Shown: positions 29,539 to 38,700 of the stretch, in pieces | Position numbering within the stretch: the first letter of the stretch is position 1 | Layout of the letters: each line of letters begins with the position of its first letter | Source: Terrilactibacillus laevilacticus | GTDB lineage: Bacteria; Bacillota; Bacilli; Bacillales; Sporolactobacillaceae | Reading direction: 5' to 3' | Assembly: GCF_006517395.1 (NCBI RefSeq) | Contig: NZ_VDCY01000003.1 | Coordinates: 248,001 to 312,000 of the forward strand | DNA: 64,000 nucleotides | Made by a program: the position numbers and the translations under genes | Notes under the pieces: model-generated | Seen by the model: the letters and a program-made list of their open reading frames with translations, nothing else | What the model was told of the DNA's origin: nothing | Database searches by the model: none

Positions 29539-30713
29539 ATCGATAATCCTCCTGTTTTTATAAAGGATTTAACTGTTTTAAATTGTTCTTGAAAGGCCCG
29601 TTCGTTTTGTATGCTTTTGGCATTTTGGAGAACGACTCGTATGCCTTCTTTCCTTTTTTGATTGGCATATTCTAAAGCCTCCTGAATCGTATCTAACTCA
29701 TATACGACAGCAACTTTCTCTGGTTCATCTGGGAAAGCTTCCATTGGGAGTGATTCAATTAATCGATCTAATCGAATACCAAATCCAGTTGCTGGAGCAG
29801 GACGGTTAAATTGTTTCAATAGATCATTATATCTTCCGCCACTGGCTAATGAAAAGCCGATTTTACCACCATATCCTTCAAATACAAATCCTGTATAGTA
29901 ATCAAGATGTGGAACTAACGTAAGGTCAAGATCGATTTTTTCAAGTAGACCATAAGCTTTCAGTAAATGCATGAAGTTATTGACTTCTTGATAGTAGTCA
30001 CTGCATGGATGATGTTCCATAAATTGAAGGGTTTTATCAATATCCAAGCTCCGAGTGTCTATGAATTGGTTTAAATCCGTTTTATTTTGTTGAGGAATAT
30101 CTAATTGAGCCACAAGTTCACGAAATCCGACATCGTTCTTCATATATAATAGTTCACGTAAGGTATGAACATCCTCTTCGTCAAAAACCAAATCACGGAT
30201 AAAGGCGTCGACGAAACCAACATGTCCAATCACGATGCGAATAGGATCTAAACCAACAATTTCAAATAATTTGACCATTAATGAAATAATTTCAGCATCG
30301 GCTTCGGGTGTGGCATCGCCAATTAATTCTGCCCCAACCTGTTCAAACTCACTTGGGTGTCCACCCTCACTTTTTTGAGCACGATACAGTGCAGATGTAT
30401 AAGCTAAGCGAAGAGGCAATACGGCCTCTTTAAGCTCGGATCCAACGACTCTTGCAATTGGCGTCGTCATGTCCGGTCTTAAAACAACTGGTATACCTTG
30501 TCTGTCTATGAATTTAAATAATTGGTGATCATCAATTGCAGAAGCTTTCCCCACTGTTTCGGCGAATTCTAATGCGGGTGTCTTAATAAAATCATATCCC
30601 CATTGATTCATTTCTTTATAAAAAAGATCTTTCAACTCATAAGAGATACGATGAGCTTGAGGTAATGTATCTCTAAGTCCAAGCGGTTTTTCAAACATAT
30701 AAGGCTTTGTCAT
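29535..30713 (-). CDS. hisZ: ATP phosphoribosyltransferase regulatory subunit HisZ
   Basis: A histidyl-tRNA synthetase paralogue that has lost charging activity and regulates HisG. The 392 residues have the class II motif 2 region [14 protein letters not shown] (near 77-90), QVGAELIGD (about 126-134) and motif 3-like [13 protein letters not shown]. The C-terminal part is short and lacks the normal anticodon-binding domain. It is the first gene of the operon, with AAGGAGTAAC before the ATG and a sigma-A promoter about 75 bp upstream. Confidence 0.96.
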   Translation of the reverse strand: MTKPYMFEKPLGLRDTLPQAHRISYELKDLFYKEMNQWGYDFIKTPALEFAETVGKASAIDDHQLFKFIDRQGIPVVLRPDMTTPIARVVGSELKEAVLPLRLAYTSALYRAQKSEGGHPSEFEQVGAELIGDATPEADAEIISLMVKLFEIVGLDPIRIVIGHVGFVDAFIRDLVFDEEDVHTLRELLYMKNDVGFRELVAQLDIPQQNKTDLNQFIDTRSLDIDKTLQFMEHHPCSDYYQEVNNFMHLLKAYGLLEKIDLDLTLVPHLDYYTGFVFEGYGGKIGFSLASGGRYNDLLKQFNRPAPATGFGIRLDRLIESLPMEAFPDEPEKVAVVYELDTIQEALEYANQKRKEGIRVVLQNAKSIQNERAFQEQFKTVKSFIKTGGLSI

Positions 30714-31050
30714 AAAAGTTACTCCTTACTACAACTATTCCAGATACTTTAGTTCGCTAATGTATTAAAATACTATCGTTTAACTGGAAGTTTACATCAC
30801 AGCTAGAGAATAGTCAATATATATGTCTAATGTTCAAACTTTCAGACAACAATATCTGCTTTAACACATGTCTGTTTTCGTAAACATGCTTTTTTGGTAT
30901 TATCATAACATAAGACGTGGGACAATTGATTTGTCCGAAAAAGCGGCATACGTTCTGAAAAATGTCACGTTAGTATGACAAGCCACAAACGATTAGAAAA
31001 GATCCAAAAAATATGTTTAAGGATATGGATGAACAACTTAAACCAATCAA
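30714..31050. other. Gap between the SASP gene and the his operon
   Basis: Holds the his promoter at 30789-30817. The transcript leader of about 75 nt is too short for a T-box and no leader peptide with histidine codons was seen, so control by attenuation is not supported. The remaining bases up to the SASP terminator show no gene. Confidence 0.6.
30789..30817 (-). promoter_or_regulatory. Sigma-A promoter of the his operon
   Basis: On the minus strand TTGACT (30812-30817), a 17-bp spacer and TAAACT (30789-30794) stand about 75 bp upstream of the hisZ start. Confidence 0.65.
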
Positions 31051-31051
31051 A

Positions 31052-31078
31052 AGAAGGGTGACGAGACGTCACCCTTCT
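31052..31078 (-). terminator. Terminator of the SASP gene
   Basis: On the minus strand, an 11-bp perfect stem (AGAAGGGTGAC / GTCACCCTTCT) with a five-base loop is followed by TTTGATT. It lies 18 bp after the SASP stop codon. Confidence 0.85.
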
Positions 31079-31095
31079 AGCCATATCCTATTTAA

Positions 31096-31296
31096 TTAGA
31101 ATGATTTACCACTTAATTGTTGTTGAGCAGTAGCGACAAGACGTTTAGTGATCTCACCACCAACTGATCCATTCGCTCTAGAAGTTGTATCAGCGCCAAG
31201 TTGTACACCAAATTCTTGAGCGATTTCATTTTTCATTTGATCAAGAGCTTTTTCTACTCCAGGTACAAGAATTTGATTGCTATTATTATCAGCCAT
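31096..31296 (-). CDS. Alpha/beta-type small acid-soluble spore protein
   Basis: A 66-residue DNA-binding protein that coats the spore chromosome and protects it from UV and heat. It has the germination-protease recognition segment [17 protein letters not shown] (residues 24-40) and the second family signature [13 protein letters not shown]. The ribosome-binding site AAGGAGGTGATACC is close to perfect, as usual for these highly expressed genes. A sigma-G-like promoter stands upstream. Its presence proves a sporulating lineage. Confidence 0.97.
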   Translation of the reverse strand: MADNNSNQILVPGVEKALDQMKNEIAQEFGVQLGADTTSRANGSVGGEITKRLVATAQQQLSGKSF

Positions 31297-31319
31297 TTGG
31301 TATCACCTCCTTGTAACTT

Positions 31320-31350
31320 TATAATGTGTTAAATGATGATAAACCATTCA
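31320..31350 (-). promoter_or_regulatory. Probable sigma-G promoter of the SASP gene
   Basis: On the minus strand TGAATG (31345-31350), 18 bp and CATTATA (31320-31326) resemble the sigma-G pattern (TGAATA, 17-18 bp, CATACTA). Alpha/beta SASP genes are classic forespore sigma-G targets. Confidence 0.55.
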
Positions 31351-31433
31351 TGAAACCCGTTGGAAATTATTTCATTGATAATATATTTTAAGAAATCAAC
31401 TGGTTTAACCTAATTGTGAAAATCACTGTAAAA

Positions 31434-31465
31434 AAAGCATCCAAGTCAGCCTTGGACACTTTTTA
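31434..31465 (-). terminator. Terminator of the iscS-thiI operon
   Basis: On the minus strand AGTGTCCAAG and CTTGGATGCT pair (one G-U), followed by seven T residues. Confidence 0.85.
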
Positions 31466-31482
31466 ATGATTTCCTTTTTCGA

Positions 31483-32685
31483 TTATAATAAATCATCAAT
31501 ATCATCTGGTACCTGAGATTTATTCAATAGATCAATGGTTTGGACGCCTTCTAATGCCTCGTTAATCAGTTCATCAATAGGGAGATATTGCTCAAATTTA
31601 TTAGCATGTTCACGTTTTGGTTTTGTTTTAGGTGCTGTAGGAAGAAAAATGGTACAACAATCCTCATATGGCCGAATCGAAATGTCATACGTATCAATTT
31701 TTTGGGCAATTGCCATAATATCAATCTTATCCATTGAAACCAGCGGACGGAGAACTGGATAATTCGTGACTTCATTGATCGTATGCATACTTTCAAGTGT
31801 TTGACTTGCTACTTGTCCAAGACTTTCACCGGTTGCGATGGCAAGGGCACCATTTTTTTTAGCTAATTTTTCAGCAATACGAAGCATCATACGCCTCATG
31901 ATCGTCATACGATAATTATCTGGCATACTGTCTTTAATTGCCACTTGAGCATTCGTAAAAGGGACGATATGGAGTTTGATGTGCCCACCAAAGTTTTGTA
32001 ACTTTTCGGCTAGGTCAATGACTTTTTGTTTCGCACGGTCATTTGTATAGGGAGGACTGTGAAAATGAATCGCTTCAATTTCTGCCCCTCTCTTTTGGAG
32101 TAAATAACCCGCAACAGGGCTATCAATTCCACCGGATAACATGAGCATGACCTTACCGCTTGTTCCAACGGGTAGACCGCCGGCTCCCGGGTACTCTCTT
32201 CCGTATAGACGGGTGTCACGCTCTCCAACCTCAACGCGAATATTCAAATCAGGGTGATGAACATCCACTTTTAACGCTTCCATATTTCTTAAGATATGGC
32301 CACCTAATTCTTGATTTAAGACGTTGGCTGGATACTCGAAATTTTTATTTTTTCTTCTTGCCGATATTTTAAATGTTTGAGCCTTAACTTCGCTTTGAGC
32401 AATTTGCAAGGCACCTTGTTTTATGTTCTCAAGGTTATTCTCGACTTTAATGGCTGCACGGATCGAATGAATGCCAAAAATAGATTGAAGTTGCTCGGCA
32501 ACCGCATCGACATCTTCACCGTGTAGTGTAATTTCAATGTCATCGTAATGCCGTTTGACGAAGAGATTGGGAAAACGTTTTAACCTTTCTCGTATTGTCG
32601 TCTCTAACTTTACAATAAACTTCTTTTTGTTTTTACCTTTAAGTGATATTTCACCAAATCTAAGTACTAAAAATTCATATATCAT
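31483..32685 (-). CDS. thiI: tRNA 4-thiouridine synthase ThiI
   Basis: Adenylates tRNA U8 for sulfur insertion and contributes to thiazole synthesis. The 400-residue protein has a ferredoxin-like and THUMP region (about 1-165) and a PP-loop ATPase motif, MLSGGIDSPVAGYLLQKRG (about 182-200). It lacks the C-terminal rhodanese domain of E. coli ThiI, as in B. subtilis, where the partner desulfurase NifZ passes sulfur to it. It begins 3 bp after the desulfurase gene stop. Confidence 0.97.
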   Translation of the reverse strand: MIYEFLVLRFGEISLKGKNKKKFIVKLETTIRERLKRFPNLFVKRHYDDIEITLHGEDVDAVAEQLQSIFGIHSIRAAIKVENNLENIKQGALQIAQSEVKAQTFKISARRKNKNFEYPANVLNQELGGHILRNMEALKVDVHHPDLNIRVEVGERDTRLYGREYPGAGGLPVGTSGKVMLMLSGGIDSPVAGYLLQKRGAEIEAIHFHSPPYTNDRAKQKVIDLAEKLQNFGGHIKLHIVPFTNAQVAIKDSMPDNYRMTIMRRMMLRIAEKLAKKNGALAIATGESLGQVASQTLESMHTINEVTNYPVLRPLVSMDKIDIMAIAQKIDTYDISIRPYEDCCTIFLPTAPKTKPKREHANKFEQYLPIDELINEALEGVQTIDLLNKSQVPDDIDDLL

Positions 32686-32688
32686 GGT

Positions 32689-33834
32689 TTAACTCCTCAT
32701 GACTTGCCGCAAGTCTGCTACTTGTGTTTTTAATATTTTTAGAAATTGATCAACTTCTTCAGCCGTCGTTTGATAGGACAAACTTAACCGAATAGCTTGT
32801 TTAGCATCTGAATCTGATACACCCATAGCAAGTAAAATCCGACTTGCTTGTTGATCTTTTGAAGAACAGGCCGACTTTGTTGAAACATAAACCTCTTTTT
32901 CTTCAAGAGCATGAACAAGTACTTCTGCTTTGAGTCCTTTTATACTGATATTGATAATATGAGGGGCAGATCCGTTCTTAGGTGTATGAATGGTTATTCC
33001 TTCAATTGTAGAAAGTCCTTGGATTAGTTTTTCTTTATGACGCTTAAGCTCACTAAAATGTGTCTTTTTAAATTCTAACGTCATTCTGAGAGCTTTAACC
33101 ATTGCTGTAATACCAGGTAAATTTTCTGTTCCTGCACGTCTGCCTTGTTCCTGGCTCCCTCCTGCGAATAACGGGGATAAATTCACACCATGTCTAATGT
33201 AAAGAAGGCCAGTTCCCTTTGGACCATGAAATTTATGGCCTGAAATGGTGCAAAGATCGATTTTCCCTTGAGAGAGATCTAAAGGAACTTTCCCTACTCC
33301 TTGGACATGATCAACATGAAGAAGGGTCGTCGGTTTATCTTTTAATAAGTCTGCAACTTCAGAAATCGGTTGTATTGATCCTACCTCATTATTCACGTGA
33401 ATCAACGTTACTAGGATGGTGTCTTTTCTTAAAGATTGTTTCAGCTGTTCGAATGAAATTTTACCTTCGCTATCAACAGGTAGATAAGTGACTTCATACC
33501 CTTCTTTTTCCAGCTGTTTACAAGCCAGATAACTGGATGCATGCTCTATCTCGGTTGTAATAATATGTTTGCCACGATCTTTAAAATAGTTAGCTATCCC
33601 TTTTATAGCTAAATTATTCCCTTCTGATCCACCAGAGGTAAATATGATTTCTTTATCGGAGACTTGAAGCAGATTCGCCGCTTGTTGTCTTGAACGCTTC
33701 AATAGCTCCTCGCTTTGGCTACCAAGTCTATGAATGGATGATGGATTGGCATAATAATTTTGTGCAACTTTTAAAAAAGTATCTAACGCCTCAGGATATG
33801 GTTTCGTTGTTGCGCTGTTATCGAAATAAATCAC
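32689..33834 (-). CDS. nifZ: Cysteine desulfurase (NifZ-type partner of ThiI)
   Basis: PLP enzyme that releases sulfur from cysteine as an enzyme persulfide. In the 381 residues: YFDNSATTKPYP at the start, the SGGSEGNNLAIKG cofactor region (about 66-78), HVDHVQGVGK, the PLP lysine in SGHKFHGPKGTGLLY (near 203), and the active-site cysteine in STKSACSSKDQQ (near 325). The start is GTG with AAAGGGAT upstream. Operon position directly before thiI indicates the dedicated role in tRNA thiolation known for B. subtilis NifZ; general Fe-S assembly cannot be excluded. Confidence 0.95.
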   Translation of the reverse strand: MIYFDNSATTKPYPEALDTFLKVAQNYYANPSSIHRLGSQSEELLKRSRQQAANLLQVSDKEIIFTSGGSEGNNLAIKGIANYFKDRGKHIITTEIEHASSYLACKQLEKEGYEVTYLPVDSEGKISFEQLKQSLRKDTILVTLIHVNNEVGSIQPISEVADLLKDKPTTLLHVDHVQGVGKVPLDLSQGKIDLCTISGHKFHGPKGTGLLYIRHGVNLSPLFAGGSQEQGRRAGTENLPGITAMVKALRMTLEFKKTHFSELKRHKEKLIQGLSTIEGITIHTPKNGSAPHIINISIKGLKAEVLVHALEEKEVYVSTKSACSSKDQQASRILLAMGVSDSDAKQAIRLSLSYQTTAEEVDQFLKILKTQVADLRQVMRS

Positions 33835-33886
33835 TCTTATCGATCCCTTTCAAGTATTTACAGCTCAGAAGAAAAACCCCTGTAAG

Positions 33887-34040
33887 TGCGTGTTCAAAAA
33901 GGCGATAAATTAGAAGCAAGAAGATCAAGGCGGCGCTGTTTTGAGGACCAGAATGTAGGTTTTTACTACATGAGGACCGGAAAAACGAGCGGGCGTCGAG
34001 ATTTCGCAGCTTATCATTTGGTGACTTTTTGAACAACCTC
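33887..34040 (+). mobile_element. Intergenic inverted-repeat element, copy 6 (short form, 154 bp)
   Basis: Ends TGCGTGTTCAAAAAGG and CTTTTTGAACAACCTC. Flanks TGTAAG (33881-33886) and TGTTAAG (34041-34047) differ by one inserted T. It lies between ezrA and the desulfurase gene. Confidence 0.9.
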
Positions 34041-34073
34041 TGTTAAGGAGTTTTTTCTTTTTACTATTCTAAA

Positions 34074-35768
34074 TTAGTTTCCCTTTGAATACAATTCCAT
34101 ACGCTTTAATATTTTAGGCTCTTTTTTCTCGATCGCTTTTACAGCGACCTCAACGGCTTCTTGGTAATTATAACTTCTGAATAAAGTTTCAGCGTGATTT
34201 AGTTCTTCATTAATTTCGCGAGAATCACTACGATAACGATTACCGTATTGAATAAGTTCTTCTGAAAGGGCTGCGTTATCCATCATTTCTTGAGTCTTCT
34301 TATAGAACTCATTAACCTTTTCTACAGCATCATCTAAACTGCGTTGGACAGATACCATATTTAAAGGGGATTGATCAAGTTCATGATTAACATCTGCAAG
34401 AGCTTCTTCTGAATCATCAAGTAAAGTAATGTAATACTCTGGAACTCCTGGTAAATTGCTTTTTTGAACCTTTCGCCTGCAATCAAATATGGTTCTTTTC
34501 AGCTTTTGCATCGTTTCTTTCGCAATTAATTCATCTTTTCGAAGCGTTTTTATTTTGTCTTTAAACTCTTTTGCAGATCCTTGAACAACTTCAATATCAG
34601 AACGCATGGATACTAATTTTTCTAACAAAACACTAAAAGCTTCTTTTTGTTCCTGTAGGTCTTTAAAGACTTCTTGGTATTCCTTATCTAATTTATTGAA
34701 AATATCATCAATCTCATGTTGCATTCTGAGATCTTCTTCATCAATATGATAACTCGATTGAATCGTTTCCGTTTCCGCAGCGAGCGATTTTACATTTTCT
34801 CCAACTAATGTGAGATCTCGTTCTATGGTTGGAGCCACTTCCAATAGCTTCTTTCTGCTTATCACTTCTGTTTCCATCTGCTCAAATAAGTGATCCACTT
34901 GTTCATGCATGATATTAATACTTTCTTCCACTGGTTTTAATTCCATCTTACCAACGGCTTGATCAAGAATATTAAGCTGATGCTTAATTTCTTCTAATTG
35001 TACATTTATTTGTAAATGACGTAAAACATAGCCTTGGCTCGTCATTTCTTCAAAACCCATCCGCAAGTCTTGCATAAGATCAGGTATTGTATGGTGAATC
35101 TCGTTGTATAAGGACGGAATTTTTTCGAATTGTTTATTTAATTCTTCCATACTTGCTTTAGCCGATAGTAATATATCTCTTGCTTTTATGTAATTACCGT
35201 TATTTGTCTCGTCCTCATAATGCTGTAATTCTTTCTCAACTACTTTTAACTTTTCTTCTAATAAATTGACAGCTCCACGATATTGGCTTCTTTTCGTAAT
35301 TAAATCTTTCTTTCCTTTTAAAAACATATCTTTGACAATGAGAATATCTTTTCGATTGGCATGCTCACTTTCAACCACTTTGTTCAGATCAGAAAGCATA
35401 TTTCGTATACGAGCTTCAATCTTATTTAAATGGTCTTCTAAAGAGTCAAGCGTTTTTTCTGCTTTTTTAAAACGATAATGATCCACATAGCCTTCTGCAT
35501 CAAATAATGATTCTTCAATCAACGGCAATTCCGTTGTTACGATCTCATCCCAATCTGCACGCCATTTTTCAAATTTCTTTTCAGCTTCGCCAATCATTTT
35601 TAATTCTTTTACTTTTGATATTTCTTCCGTTACAGGTCGATTCATAATATCCATTTTCCACGCTTCATATCGATCAATTTTATTGTACGTTTTTTTCCTC
35701 ATCCACGTACTAAAAATGATGACAAACGCAACAACAATAATGAAACTTAATATGACATAATAGAACAT
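34074..35768 (-). CDS. ezrA: Septation ring formation regulator EzrA
   Basis: Negative regulator of FtsZ ring assembly and organiser of the division machinery in Firmicutes. This 564-residue protein has one N-terminal membrane span (about 3-23) and an almost continuous series of antiparallel coiled-coil (spectrin-like) repeats. RYEAWKMDIMNRPV near 34-47 and FGNRYRS-like YGNRYRSDSREI near 515 are family patches. The ATG at 35768, with GGGGGAA 7 nt upstream, is preferred over the ATG at 35783, whose ribosome-binding site would be too close. The context between the thiI operon and refZ is conserved. Confidence 0.95.
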   Translation of the reverse strand: MFYYVILSFIIVVAFVIIFSTWMRKKTYNKIDRYEAWKMDIMNRPVTEEISKVKELKMIGEAEKKFEKWRADWDEIVTTELPLIEESLFDAEGYVDHYRFKKAEKTLDSLEDHLNKIEARIRNMLSDLNKVVESEHANRKDILIVKDMFLKGKKDLITKRSQYRGAVNLLEEKLKVVEKELQHYEDETNNGNYIKARDILLSAKASMEELNKQFEKIPSLYNEIHHTIPDLMQDLRMGFEEMTSQGYVLRHLQINVQLEEIKHQLNILDQAVGKMELKPVEESINIMHEQVDHLFEQMETEVISRKKLLEVAPTIERDLTLVGENVKSLAAETETIQSSYHIDEEDLRMQHEIDDIFNKLDKEYQEVFKDLQEQKEAFSVLLEKLVSMRSDIEVVQGSAKEFKDKIKTLRKDELIAKETMQKLKRTIFDCRRKVQKSNLPGVPEYYITLLDDSEEALADVNHELDQSPLNMVSVQRSLDDAVEKVNEFYKKTQEMMDNAALSEELIQYGNRYRSDSREINEELNHAETLFRSYNYQEAVEVAVKAIEKKEPKILKRMELYSKGN

Positions 35769-36152
35769 TGGAAGTTCCCCCATTCTCCCATTAAAACCGG
35801 TATCTTTCCGAATCTATTCCCGTTCTCACATTAGGGAAAATATGTAAAATTTCTAATTAAGTATCGTTAATTCAACGAAATACCTTAACACCCTAAACTT
35901 ACAAAAATAAGCTTTTATAAACTTCCCTTTGAACGTACTCAGGTATTGTCAAAAATACGACATAATTAATCAAATTCTTATCTTTAATAATACCATGAAT
36001 ACAGAGATTTGACTAAGATATATTTAAATTATCACATGATTTAATTGGTCTCTTAAACTTTTCCTGAACGATAGGGAATAGCCATTTTTTAAAGATACGT
36101 TTGGAAGAAAAAATGTTACAATACAATTGGTTTAAGTGAAGGAGGCTTGATA
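35769..36152. other. Divergent gap between ezrA and the TauE/SafE gene
   Basis: About 380 bp of AT-rich sequence with no gene. It must hold two divergent promoters. A TACAAT -10-like box precedes the permease gene by about 25 bp, but no convincing -35 partner was found. Confidence 0.5.
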
Positions 36153-36923
36153 ATGGAAGATTTACATACCTTAACTCTTATTTTTCTTATTTTTGCAGGA
36201 TTTCTATCGGGTTTTATCGATGCTGTCGTTGGTGGCGGGGGACTTATTTCAACGCCTGCATTATTGTTTACCGGATTGCCTCCGAATATCGCATTAGGAA
36301 CTAACAAACTAGCTGGTACAATGGGGGCTTTAACAAGCACATTAACTTTTATTCGATCAAAGAAAGTGGATTTTCATTTAATTAGTCGCCTTTTTCCTCT
36401 TACTCTTATTGGTTCTTTTATCGGTGTGATGATTGTACATATTATCTCCCCGGAAATATTAAAACCGCTAATCCTCATTTTATTAGCTTTAGTGACGATC
36501 TACACGATTTTCAAAAAGGATTGGGGAACCGTTTCAAATTATAAAGGCTTTACCCTATCTCGAGCCATTCTTTTCGGCCTGATCATTTTTACGCTTGGTT
36601 TTTATGATGGGTTCCTAGGTGGTGGTACAGGTTCATTTCTGCTCTTTTCTTTTTTAACAGTTGGATTTGATTTTCTGCATGCCGCAGGTAATGCAAAAAT
36701 CTTGAATTTTTGTAGTAACATCATGGCCTTGATTACGTTTATATGTTTAGGTTCAGTCAATTTTCAGTATGGCATACCCATGGCTATCAGCATGATTGTT
36801 GGATCATGGATCGGCGCCAATGTAGCCATTCGAAAAGGATCATCCTATGTCAAAATACTCTTTATTGTGGTTACCGTCTTATTAATAGGAAAGAACTTAT
36901 TCAGCTATTTATCAATTCATTAA
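36153..36923 (+). CDS. TauE/SafE (TSUP) family membrane transporter
   Basis: A 256-residue membrane protein with about eight spans. The duplicated TSUP signatures are visible: GFLSGFIDAVVGGGGLISTPALL (split by the usual glycines, about 18-40) and GFYDGFLGGGTGSFLLF (about 147-163). The family exports or imports sulfite, sulfonates and related anions; the substrate here is unknown. The ATG at 36153 follows AAGGAGG by 8 nt. In B. subtilis this slot holds other genes (hisJ or braB), so this is a lineage-specific neighbour. A bidirectional terminator ends it. Confidence 0.88.
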   Translation: MEDLHTLTLIFLIFAGFLSGFIDAVVGGGGLISTPALLFTGLPPNIALGTNKLAGTMGALTSTLTFIRSKKVDFHLISRLFPLTLIGSFIGVMIVHIISPEILKPLILILLALVTIYTIFKKDWGTVSNYKGFTLSRAILFGLIIFTLGFYDGFLGGGTGSFLLFSFLTVGFDFLHAAGNAKILNFCSNIMALITFICLGSVNFQYGIPMAISMIVGSWIGANVAIRKGSSYVKILFIVVTVLLIGKNLFSYLSIH

Positions 36924-36986
36924 TTAAAATTTTATAAAAGAGCGTTAAAAGAGTAAACGTATGAGTTTGACCGTTAACGAATCCAA

Positions 36987-37032
36987 AAAATAGGTTATCA
37001 AAAGAGACTTCATTTTTTGATAACCCTTTTTT
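36987..37032. terminator. Bidirectional terminator between the TSUP gene and refZ
   Basis: GGTTATCAAAA and TTTTGATAACC form an 11-bp stem followed on the plus strand by CTTTTTTAT, and preceded by an A-run that gives T residues on the minus strand. It serves both convergent genes. Confidence 0.85.
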
Positions 37033-37660
37033 ATGAAATTTGGGCAAAGAGCTGATCAGCCCAATATTTTATATATTGTAAATAATATTTCCGAAAATAA
37101 TCCTCATGTGGCTGTAAATCATGGATGCGTCTGATATATTGTGGGTGCAAAAATGGCATGATGATCATGTCACGATATTGCATAACAAGGATATCGGTTG
37201 GAATGGCAACGTGATTTGACTTTTCTTGTTTAAATACCATTTCTAACAGATACTTTTCTTTCATTAAATAACTGGCCATAAATTCACGAATCAGATTTGT
37301 ATCAAGTGTCATTTCTCGATGTACACAACGCGATAAATAAAAGTAGCGTTGTTGATAACGGATCATACGATCTGCAATTTGAATTAATCGCGTACATAAT
37401 AAGGGTTCTAAATGTGTTGTTTGTTCAATAGCTGATTCCATCTCATCTAAATAACCCTCAAAGAATGAAGACATTAAATATTCAAGTAAACCTTTTTTCC
37501 CTCCAAAGTAATAAGAAATGAGGGCAATATTAACTCCCGCATCATTGGCAATGGCCCGAACCGACGTACCTGTATAACCACTCATATTAAAAAGTCGGAT
37601 GGCTGAACGAATGACTTCATTTTTTTTATTGATATCCTTCACCTTTTCAATCGTTTGCAA
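37031..37660 (-). CDS. refZ: TetR-type regulator of FtsZ, RefZ (YttP)
   Basis: A 209-residue TetR-family DNA-binding protein. The N-terminal helix-turn-helix is TSVRAIANDAGVNIALISYY (about 32-51) and the C-terminal domain contains YLMKEKYLLEMVF and LQPHEDYFRKYY, which match my recollection of B. subtilis RefZ. RefZ binds palindromic sites near the chromosome poles and tunes FtsZ-ring placement during sporulation. The TTG at 37660 is chosen because the GTG at 37669 lies inside GAGGTGATC, the ribosome-binding site. Position between ezrA and ytsP is conserved. Confidence 0.82.
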   Translation of the reverse strand: MQTIEKVKDINKKNEVIRSAIRLFNMSGYTGTSVRAIANDAGVNIALISYYFGGKKGLLEYLMSSFFEGYLDEMESAIEQTTHLEPLLCTRLIQIADRMIRYQQRYFYLSRCVHREMTLDTNLIREFMASYLMKEKYLLEMVFKQEKSNHVAIPTDILVMQYRDMIIMPFLHPQYIRRIHDLQPHEDYFRKYYLQYIKYWADQLFAQIS

Positions 37661-37805
37661 TATGATCACCTCGTCATTTACACTCTATATAACATCTTCT
37701 CTAAACTTTAGCATCCTCCTTCATAAATCGCTCGACACTTAGATGAGGTATTCTACAAAATTTGATAAAATAACAATATGTTTGATTAAAAGGAGAGAAA
37801 TAAGA

Positions 37806-38297
37806 ATGTTTTCTGTCAATAATTATTCTGGTGATCTGGAATCACAATATCAACTGGTCATAAAACAGCTCACGTCCCTCATTGAAGATGAGGAAAATTT
37901 AATCGCTAATCTTTCTAACGCTTCAGCACTTCTCAATCAATTCTTGAAAGATATTAATTGGGTTGGATTTTATCTTTTAGACCAAAAAGAGCTCGTTTTG
38001 GGACCGTTTCAAGGACTACCTGCTTGCGTACGAATCCCAATTGGAAAAGGCGTTTGTGGAACAGCCGTTCAAGAGAGGAAAACATTACGCGTCAGTGATG
38101 TTCAGCAATTCTCTGGTCACATTGCTTGTGATACGGCCTCTAGATCCGAGATCGTAGTTCCGATCATCGTTGATTCTCAAGTGATCGGTGTTCTCGATAT
38201 CGATAGTCCAACGATTAATCGTTTCACAGAAGAAGACCAACGCTTCCTAGAACAATTTGTTGAAGTATTAAGCAAGCATATAAATCCAAACTCTTAA
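37806..38297 (+). CDS. ytsP: Free methionine-(R)-sulfoxide reductase (GAF domain)
   Basis: Reduces free L-methionine-(R)-sulfoxide. The 163-residue GAF-domain protein has the three conserved cysteines Cys74, Cys84 and Cys108, in GLPACVRIPIGKGVCGTA and GHIACDTASRSEIVVP. Their spacing is the same as in the E. coli enzyme. VGFYLLD near 53 and GVLDIDSP near 127 are also typical. The ATG at 37806 follows AAGGAGAG by 9 nt; an upstream in-frame ATG at 37743 has no ribosome-binding site. It is divergent from refZ, as in B. subtilis. Confidence 0.95.
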   Translation: MFSVNNYSGDLESQYQLVIKQLTSLIEDEENLIANLSNASALLNQFLKDINWVGFYLLDQKELVLGPFQGLPACVRIPIGKGVCGTAVQERKTLRVSDVQQFSGHIACDTASRSEIVVPIIVDSQVIGVLDIDSPTINRFTEEDQRFLEQFVEVLSKHINPNS

Positions 38298-38309
38298 TCT
38301 AAATAATAG

Positions 38310-38339
38310 TTGACAAGTCTGTGTTTAATTAACTATAAT
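38310..38339 (+). promoter_or_regulatory. Sigma-A promoter of rpsD
   Basis: TTGACA (38310-38315) and TATAAT (38334-38339), both exact consensus boxes, are separated by 18 bp. Transcription should start near 38346, leaving a leader of about 355 nt before rpsD. Confidence 0.85.
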
Positions 38340-38345
38340 AGAGTT

Positions 38346-38700
38346 TGTGTAAAATGAGGCAGTGGTCAATGGATAAGATGAAGATCCTCTTATTTTGTTC
38401 CTCATGATCTTTAAATTAATTAGAGTTTAAAAAGGAGGACAAAAAGAGCCGAGAAGTTCAAGGAAGCGAAGCTTAGAGCACCGGAGCGTATGATTGTGTA
38501 TACGTGAGGAGCGGAGAAGCAAGCTGACGCAGAAATTCGAAGGCTATTTTTCCCGGACTTTTTAACTTCAAATTAGAGGTGTACCCCGTAACTCTTCACT
38601 GCCGAGCGAAGGTACAAGATAACAAAATAACTTCATTCTTTAAATCCTTGAAGATGCTGTCATTTTATGCCTAATTTAAAATGACAAGGAGGAGTCAAAT
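38346..38700 (+). promoter_or_regulatory. rpsD leader, interrupted by a repeat element
   Basis: In Bacillus, ribosomal protein S4 represses its own gene through a structured leader RNA. Here the leader is about 355 nt, of which 145 nt (38426-38570) are an inserted element flanked by AATTAGAG. Removing the insertion and one duplication leaves roughly 200 nt, close to a normal leader. A hairpin-forming stretch around 38610-38690 may be the S4-binding part, but I could not confirm the conserved pseudoknot by eye. Confidence 0.45.
38426..38570 (+). mobile_element. Diverged inverted-repeat element in the rpsD leader (145 bp)
   Basis: Ends are TTTAAAAAGGAGGAC and GGACTTTTTAACTTCA. It is flanked by a perfect 8-bp duplication, AATTAGAG (38418-38425 and 38571-38578). 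The interior (GAGCACCGGAGCGTATG, then TACGTGAGGAGCGGAGAAGC, then GACGCAGAAATTCG) lines up block by block with the short form of the main family, so it is a distant relative. Confidence 0.85.

Noticed and set aside
30714-30817. T-box or his leader peptide controlling the his operon
   Set aside because: The distance from promoter to hisZ is only about 75 nt, with no run of histidine codons and no T-box sequence.
33818-34036. 72-codon minus-strand ORF near the desulfurase gene
   Set aside because: Made from element copy 6; the equivalent frame in copy 8 (45969-46178) gives the same meaningless peptide.
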